This document shows positions 5,458 to 8,970 of a DNA stretch of 8,970 nt, in pieces (within the stretch, counting starts at the first letter, position 1; each line of letters opens with the position of its first letter). Made by a program: the position numbers and the translations under genes. Source of the stretch: an archaeon (lineage in GTDB: Archaea; Asgardarchaeota; Hermodarchaeia; Hermodarchaeales; Hermodarchaeaceae); the NCBI GenBank assembly GCA_016550485.1, contig JABXGV010000100.1, positions 1-8,970 of the forward strand, given 5' to 3'. The notes beneath the pieces are model-generated. The model ran no database searches, had not been told where the DNA came from, and worked only from the letters and a program-made list of their open reading frames with translations.

Positions 5458-6753
5458 ATGGCAGGCAAGCCACACATCAACTTGATCATCATTGGTCATG
5501 TAGACCATGGAAAATCGACGCTTATGGGTCACCTAGTCTACATTACAGGTGCACTCACAAAGCAGGAAATGCTCAAACTCGAGAAGCTAGCTTCTGAAAC
5601 GAAAGATGCCTCGTTTAAGTTCGCCTACGTCATGGACAGACTGAAGGAAGAGCGAGAACGTGGGCTAACTATTGATCTAGCTTTTCGAAAGTTTGAGACG
5701 CAAAAACATTACTTTACACTAATCGATGCGCCTGGACATGCAGACTTCATCAAAAACATGATAACCGGAGCTAGCCAGGCTGATGCAGCAATTCTGGTTG
5801 TTTCCTCACGTAAGGGCGAGTTTGAGGCAGGAGTTAGTGCCGGTGGACAGACACGTGAGCACGCATTCCTTGCCCGAACTCTGGGTATCGAGCAGATTGC
5901 TGTCGCAGTGAACAAAATGGATGACTCTACGCCTCCTTGGAGCCAAGACCGCTACGAGGAAATCAAGGCAGAGGTTACCTCAGTGCTAAAGGGCGCTCAA
6001 TTTGACACTAGCAAGGTCGAATTTATACCGACAAGCGGCTGGACAGGCGACGGACTAGACAAACCCAGCGAAAAGATGCCATGGTACAAGGGCCCCTCTC
6101 TACTTGAGGCCCTTGACAAATTCGAGCAGCCACCGAAACCAATAGATGCCCCCTTGCGAGTCCCAATTCAGGATTGCTACACAATCACTGGTGTAGGCTC
6201 TGTGCCCGTTGGGAGAGTCGAAACCGGTGTTTTGAAGGTTGGCGATAAGGTAGTCTTCATGCCTTCAGGCAAACAGGGTGAAGTCAAGTCCATCGAGATG
6301 CATCACGAACGCATGCAGAAAGCTGAGCCTGGAGACAACATCGGGTTTAATGTTCGTGGCATCGGTAAAGGTGATGTCCAACGCGGCGATGTCATGGGTC
6401 ATGTTTCTAAGCCACCAAAGGTTGTAACTGACTTTGTAGGGCAGATTATTGTAATACATCATCCTCGTGCGATTGCCGCAGGCTACACGCCAGTGATGCA
6501 TATGCATACACTGCAGATGGCAACAACCTTCACAGAGCTAGTAAGCAAAATCGATCCTCGTACAGGCGAGACTGTAGAGGAGAAGCCGGACTTCATCAAG
6601 CAAGGTGAATCGGCCATTGTCAAGTTCCATCCAGTCCAACCGGTCTGTATGGAGACTTTCGCTGAAATGAAGCAGCTGGGTCGCTTTGCTATTCGTGACA
6701 GTGGTCGCACCGTAGCTGTTGGCGTGGTCAAAGAAATCACACTAAAGAAGTAG
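5458..6753 (+). CDS. tuf: Translation elongation factor EF-1alpha (aEF1A)
   Basis: GTPase that delivers aminoacyl-tRNA to the ribosomal A site; 431 residues, full length. The G domain shows G1 GHVDHGKS (13-20), switch I RERGLTID (66-73) with Thr71, G3 DAPGH (90-94), G4 NKMD (152-155) and the G5 region TSGWTGD (192-198). Residues 120-130, GEFEAGVSAGG, are the insertion shared by TACK/Asgard archaea and eukaryotes. The beta-barrel domains II and III follow (DAPLRVPIQD at 230-239, GVGSVPVGRVETG at 245-257, the C-terminal GRFAIRDSGRTVAVGVV). The ATG is preceded by a modest GAGG at 5443-5446, 11 nt upstream. It has its own TATA-like promoter, a leader of about 100 nt with possible structure and a hairpin/T-tract terminator, so it is probably a separate transcription unit between rps7 and rps10. 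Confidence 0.98.
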   Translation: MAGKPHINLIIIGHVDHGKSTLMGHLVYITGALTKQEMLKLEKLASETKDASFKFAYVMDRLKEERERGLTIDLAFRKFETQKHYFTLIDAPGHADFIKNMITGASQADAAILVVSSRKGEFEAGVSAGGQTREHAFLARTLGIEQIAVAVNKMDDSTPPWSQDRYEEIKAEVTSVLKGAQFDTSKVEFIPTSGWTGDGLDKPSEKMPWYKGPSLLEALDKFEQPPKPIDAPLRVPIQDCYTITGVGSVPVGRVETGVLKVGDKVVFMPSGKQGEVKSIEMHHERMQKAEPGDNIGFNVRGIGKGDVQRGDVMGHVSKPPKVVTDFVGQIIVIHHPRAIAAGYTPVMHMHTLQMATTFTELVSKIDPRTGETVEEKPDFIKQGESAIVKFHPVQPVCMETFAEMKQLGRFAIRDSGRTVAVGVVKEITLKK

Positions 6754-6758
6754 TGGCC

Positions 6759-6794
6759 AGTGTCTTAGACACTCGCCCTTCTTCCTCTTTTTTT
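6759..6794 (+). terminator. Hairpin plus T-tract terminator after EF-1alpha
   Basis: AGTGTC-TTA-GACACT (6759-6773) forms a perfect 6 bp stem with a three-base loop, starting 6 bp after the EF-1alpha stop. A pyrimidine-rich stretch ending in seven T (6788-6794) follows. The T-tract alone would suffice for archaeal termination, and the stem makes this the clearest terminator in the window. Confidence 0.7.
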
Positions 6795-6853
6795 CGAGAA
6801 ATAGTTGTATTAGTTGCTAATTTTCCTTCGAGTTTTTGTGTTTTGTAAAAAGA

Positions 6854-6862
6854 GTTATATGG
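6854..6862 (+). promoter_or_regulatory. TATA-like promoter element of rps10
   Basis: GTTATATGG lies in the 167 bp gap between EF-1alpha and rps10. Together with the preceding AGA it matches the rps12 element at 10 of 12 positions (AGAGTT-T-AT--G pattern). Predicted transcription start is near 6882-6886, giving a leader of about 37 nt. A second weaker A/T-rich box, CTTTTTATC (about 6866-6874), is an alternative. Confidence 0.5.
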
Positions 6863-6920
6863 TACCTTTTTATCGATGGCAGGTCGTTATTTGAAATAAT
6901 CTCCCAGTGTGTTGTCAAAG

Positions 6921-7229
6921 ATGGTGCAAAAGGCTCGAATACGACTTTCAAGTGTTGATATAACAAAGCTCAACGAGGTATGCAAACAAGTGAAGGCCAT
7001 CGTTAGCCGTACAGGAGTACATATGTCTGGTCCTATTCCCCTACCTACAAAGGTTATGAAAGTACAGACTCGGAAATCTCCTTGCGGTGAGGGGACAGCC
7101 ACATGGGATCGGTGGCAGTTGCGAATTCACAAGCGTTTAATCGATTTGGAAGCAGACGAGCGAACTATGCGTCAAATTATGAGGATTCGCGTCCCAGAGG
7201 AAGTCTTTATTGAAATCACAATTAAATAG
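6921..7229 (+). CDS. rps10: Ribosomal protein S10 (uS10)
   Basis: Small-subunit head protein, 102 residues from the ATG at 6921. That start gives MVQKARIRLSS, matching archaeal S10 N-termini. The GTG at 6909 would add four residues and has no Shine-Dalgarno advantage; neither start has a clear one. Landmarks are the VDITKLNEVCKQVKAIV helix, the loop SGPIPLPTK (35-43), TRKSPCGEGTATWDRW and the C-terminal RIHKRLIDLEADERTMRQIM. The gene follows EF-1alpha as in many archaeal str-type clusters but is separated by a terminator and its own TATA-like element. Its 3' end faces purF, 65 bp away, with no stem-loop visible between them. Confidence 0.96.
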   Translation: MVQKARIRLSSVDITKLNEVCKQVKAIVSRTGVHMSGPIPLPTKVMKVQTRKSPCGEGTATWDRWQLRIHKRLIDLEADERTMRQIMRIRVPEEVFIEITIK

Positions 7230-7294
7230 ACCCACTCTGGTTTGTTAAGAACTCGCCTAGTTTCCCATATCACCAAGTATTGTATTTATCGAGG

Positions 7295-8752
7295 TTAAGG
7301 TTCTTGTCTGGGAGAGGGGAGGCGTCTTGAAAAGGCGGTTTCTAGCGCCTCTACAGATTGTCCTTTTAGTCTTTCACTGAGGATGTAATCTCCAGTGAGG
7401 CAAGCAAGGCATAGGTGCTCTCTAGGTATTTCAATCGCTTCTGCTAGTCCGTCAACGCTCATATAGCCTAGGGAGTCTGCTCCGATAAAGTTACAAATCT
7501 CTTCAACGGAGTGGTCTGCTGCAATGAGTTCCCGTCTAGTTGGGAAGTCGATTCCCATGTAGCAGGGCATTATTATCTGTGGGCAGCTGATGCGAAGGTG
7601 AATCCGTCCCACGCCAACACTCCTGAGTAGCCGGACAATATGTTTGATTGTTGTTCCGCGTACAATCGAGTCGTCAACAAGGATGATATCCTTTCCCTCT
7701 ACAACTGAGCGGACAGGATTTAATTTCAGCTTTACGGAGAATTCTCGGAATCCTTGAGTTGGCATAATGAATGTGCGGCCAATATATCGGTTCTTCATAA
7801 GCCCCTCACGTATCGGAAGGCCACTCTCAATAGAGAATCCAGTGGCAGCACCCCTCCCTGAGTCTGGCACGGGAATAATCAAATCTGCTTTTGCTGGATG
7901 AATTTTTGCTAGTTTTCTTCCAAGGCGTTGTCGAACTTGATAAACAGAGCGGCCATCAATAACTGAATCAGGCCGACTGAAGTAGACATATTCAAACATA
8001 CAGTGAGCGTGCCGCGCCTCCTTCTGGATTTGAACTCCTGCAAAGCCATCATGATTCACTTTGACAACTTCGCCTGGAATCACATCACGAACCAGTTGTC
8101 CGCTCATTGTATCGAAGGCAACGCTCTCTGAGGAAACACTATAACTCTCTCCACTGAGTCTCCCAAGGCATAATGGCTTAAAGCCAAAGGGGTCCCGGGC
8201 TGCAAAGAGCTCTCCTTTCTCATTAATGACAGCGAGTGAATACCCCCCAATCAGTTCTTCCATTAAAGATGCAAAGGAAGCGATATAGTCATGTCCAGTC
8301 TTTCTTAATTTTGCAGCAAGAAGTTGAGCGATTGTTTCAGTGTCTGTACAAGTAAGGAATTTGTAACGTTCACGTTTAAGCTCTTTCCGCAACGTTAGGT
8401 AATTCGCTATCGTTCCGTTAAATGCTAAAGCTAGTCGTGTGTTTCCGGCGGAGAAGAGAAAAGGCTGAGCCTCGCGGAGGCGGACTGCCCCAGTGGTACT
8501 ATATCTAACATGACCAATCCCCGCCCACCCTCGGCGTCGATCTATTTCGGTGCCTGAGAAATTACTAACGAGCCCCTTTCTCCTTCGACTTACAAGCCCC
8601 TCTTCTGATACTGTACATATTCCGCTACTCTCTTGACCTCGGTGTTGTAAGGCTAATAATCCAACATAAATTTGGGGTGCCACCTGAGTAGGGGGAACCG
8701 CACGAATACCAACAACGCCACACGCCTCTTTTACCTTCGTTTCAAATCTCAA
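7295..8752 (-). CDS. purF: Amidophosphoribosyltransferase (PurF), Fe-S type with propeptide
   Basis: First enzyme of de novo purine synthesis: it converts PRPP and glutamine to phosphoribosylamine. Starting at the TTG at 8752 it has 485 residues, beginning with a ten-residue propeptide MRFETKVKEA before the nucleophile Cys11 (CGVVGI). Cleavage would expose this Cys, as known for the Bacillus-type enzyme. The N-terminal glutaminase domain shows QHRGQESSGI (36-45), HVRYSTTG with Arg83, FNGT with Asn112-Gly113, and Asp137. The C-terminal phosphoribosyltransferase domain has the PRPP loop ILVDDSIVRGTT (357-368). All four Cys that ligate [4Fe-4S] in the Bacillus enzyme have counterparts: Cys251, Cys397, Cys448 and Cys451 (CLAC). 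An open frame continues upstream to 8848, but that segment overlaps purP, lacks homology, and is made unlikely by the TTGA stop/start overlap and GGAG site. Confidence 0.96.
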   Translation of the reverse strand: MRFETKVKEACGVVGIRAVPPTQVAPQIYVGLLALQHRGQESSGICTVSEEGLVSRRRKGLVSNFSGTEIDRRRGWAGIGHVRYSTTGAVRLREAQPFLFSAGNTRLALAFNGTIANYLTLRKELKRERYKFLTCTDTETIAQLLAAKLRKTGHDYIASFASLMEELIGGYSLAVINEKGELFAARDPFGFKPLCLGRLSGESYSVSSESVAFDTMSGQLVRDVIPGEVVKVNHDGFAGVQIQKEARHAHCMFEYVYFSRPDSVIDGRSVYQVRQRLGRKLAKIHPAKADLIIPVPDSGRGAATGFSIESGLPIREGLMKNRYIGRTFIMPTQGFREFSVKLKLNPVRSVVEGKDIILVDDSIVRGTTIKHIVRLLRSVGVGRIHLRISCPQIIMPCYMGIDFPTRRELIAADHSVEEICNFIGADSLGYMSVDGLAEAIEIPREHLCLACLTGDYILSERLKGQSVEALETAFSRRLPSPRQEP

Positions 8753-8970
8753 CTTATGATTTCTCCAAGACGTTCTGTACGCTGCGCTTCTTTTATTTCC
8801 CAAGCAATTCGCCTTCCCGTAGACATGGCTTCCCCCCACAAGTAGCATGAGTATGGAGAACCTAATGGGAATAGATTGGTTCCAGCTACTATACGTGCAG
8901 AGATTTCAAAGACTACGAAATCCAATTCTGGAGTGCATATCATCTCTAAACAAAAGGGACCAGTCAAACC
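8749..8970 (-). CDS. purP: FAICAR synthetase (PurP), C-terminal fragment
   Basis: C-terminal 73 residues of the archaeal ATP-grasp enzyme that makes FAICAR from AICAR, formate and ATP, replacing the folate-dependent PurH transformylase step. The frame is open to the right edge, so the TTG at 8967 is an internal Leu and the rest of the gene lies beyond the window. Diagnostic stretches are GLTGPFCLE, DFVVFEISARIVAGTN, GSPYSCYLWGEAMSTGRR and the terminal helix REIK-like AWEIKEAQRTERLGEIIS. The stop TGA at 8751-8749 overlaps the purF TTG (TTGA), so the two genes are probably one transcript with coupled translation and a promoter outside the window. A PurP-like paralogue cannot be excluded from the C-terminus alone. 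Confidence 0.88.
   Translation of the reverse strand, partial: GLTGPFCLEMICTPELDFVVFEISARIVAGTNLFPLGSPYSCYLWGEAMSTGRRIAWEIKEAQRTERLGEIIS
8763..8766 (-). promoter_or_regulatory. Shine-Dalgarno site that decides the purF start
   Basis: GGAG on the minus strand lies inside the end of purP, 10 nt upstream of the TTG at 8752. With the TTGA overlap it supports that start. Confidence 0.65.

Noticed and set aside
5148..5492. 114-residue minus-strand open frame across the rps7 end and the EF-1alpha start
   Set aside because: It is antisense to two conserved genes and an intergenic promoter, with no recognisable motif or ribosome binding site.
6876..6899. Seven-codon ATG frame (MAGRYLK) upstream of rps10, a possible leader peptide
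   Set aside because: It begins before the transcription start predicted from GTTATATGG, has no Shine-Dalgarno site, and is too short to judge.
7230..7294. Bidirectional terminator between convergent rps10 and purF
   Set aside because: I searched for complementary arms and T-runs on both strands and found only short, weak matches.
8753..8848. Thirty-two-residue N-terminal extension of PurF
   Set aside because: It lies antiphase within conserved purP coding sequence, would put Cys11 at residue 43, and shows no propeptide-like or domain similarity.

Overview
The window is archaeal chromosome. It holds the downstream part of the RNA polymerase / str-type translation cluster on the + strand, followed by two convergent purine-biosynthesis genes on the - strand. 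Archaeal markers are a largest RNA polymerase subunit split into A' and A'', a short two-KH NusA, an L30e gene between polymerase and nusA, EF-1alpha rather than bacterial EF-Tu, and TATA-like promoters. EF-1alpha carries the GEFEAGVSAGG insertion (residues 120-130), known from TACK archaea, Asgard archaea and eukaryotes and absent or shorter in euryarchaea. I therefore infer a TACK or Asgard archaeon. The overall sequence feel leans weakly towards Asgard (Thorarchaeia-like), which I cannot prove here.

Layout. 2-2092: rpoA1 (A'), cut at its 5' end by the window. 2101-3294: rpoA2 (A''). 3321-3623: rpl30e. 3626-4072: nusA. These four genes are tightly packed and probably co-transcribed. A TATA-like element at 4103-4113 then starts an rps12-rps7 unit (4160-5267), followed by a pyrimidine-rich terminator. 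A second, almost identical TATA-like element at 5326-5336 precedes a leader of about 100 nt and the EF-1alpha gene (5458-6753), which ends in a hairpin plus T7 terminator. A third TATA-like element at 6854-6862 precedes rps10 (6921-7229). The 65 bp between rps10 and the convergent purF hold no stem-loop or strong T-tract that I can see. On the - strand, purP (its C-terminus only, entering from the right edge) runs into purF (8752-7295) through a TTGA stop/start overlap.

Start corrections. The longest open frame overstates four genes. rps12 should start at the TTG at 4160 (not GTG 4154), rps7 at ATG 4620 (not inside rps12), rps10 at ATG 6921 and purF at TTG 8752. Family N-termini support rps12, rps10 and purF, and Shine-Dalgarno spacing or gene overlap supports rps12, rps7 and purF.

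How the genes work together. RpoA1/RpoA2 form the polymerase catalytic core, NusA is a transcription factor, and S12, S7, S10, L30e and EF-1alpha belong to the ribosome and elongation, so the + strand is core gene-expression machinery. PurF opens de novo purine synthesis and PurP performs the formate-dependent formylation near its end. No new enzymatic or defence system is visible. The least explained stretch is the EF-1alpha leader (about 5358-5434), which can form competing RNA helices and also holds a 24-codon coding-like frame starting almost at the predicted transcription start.
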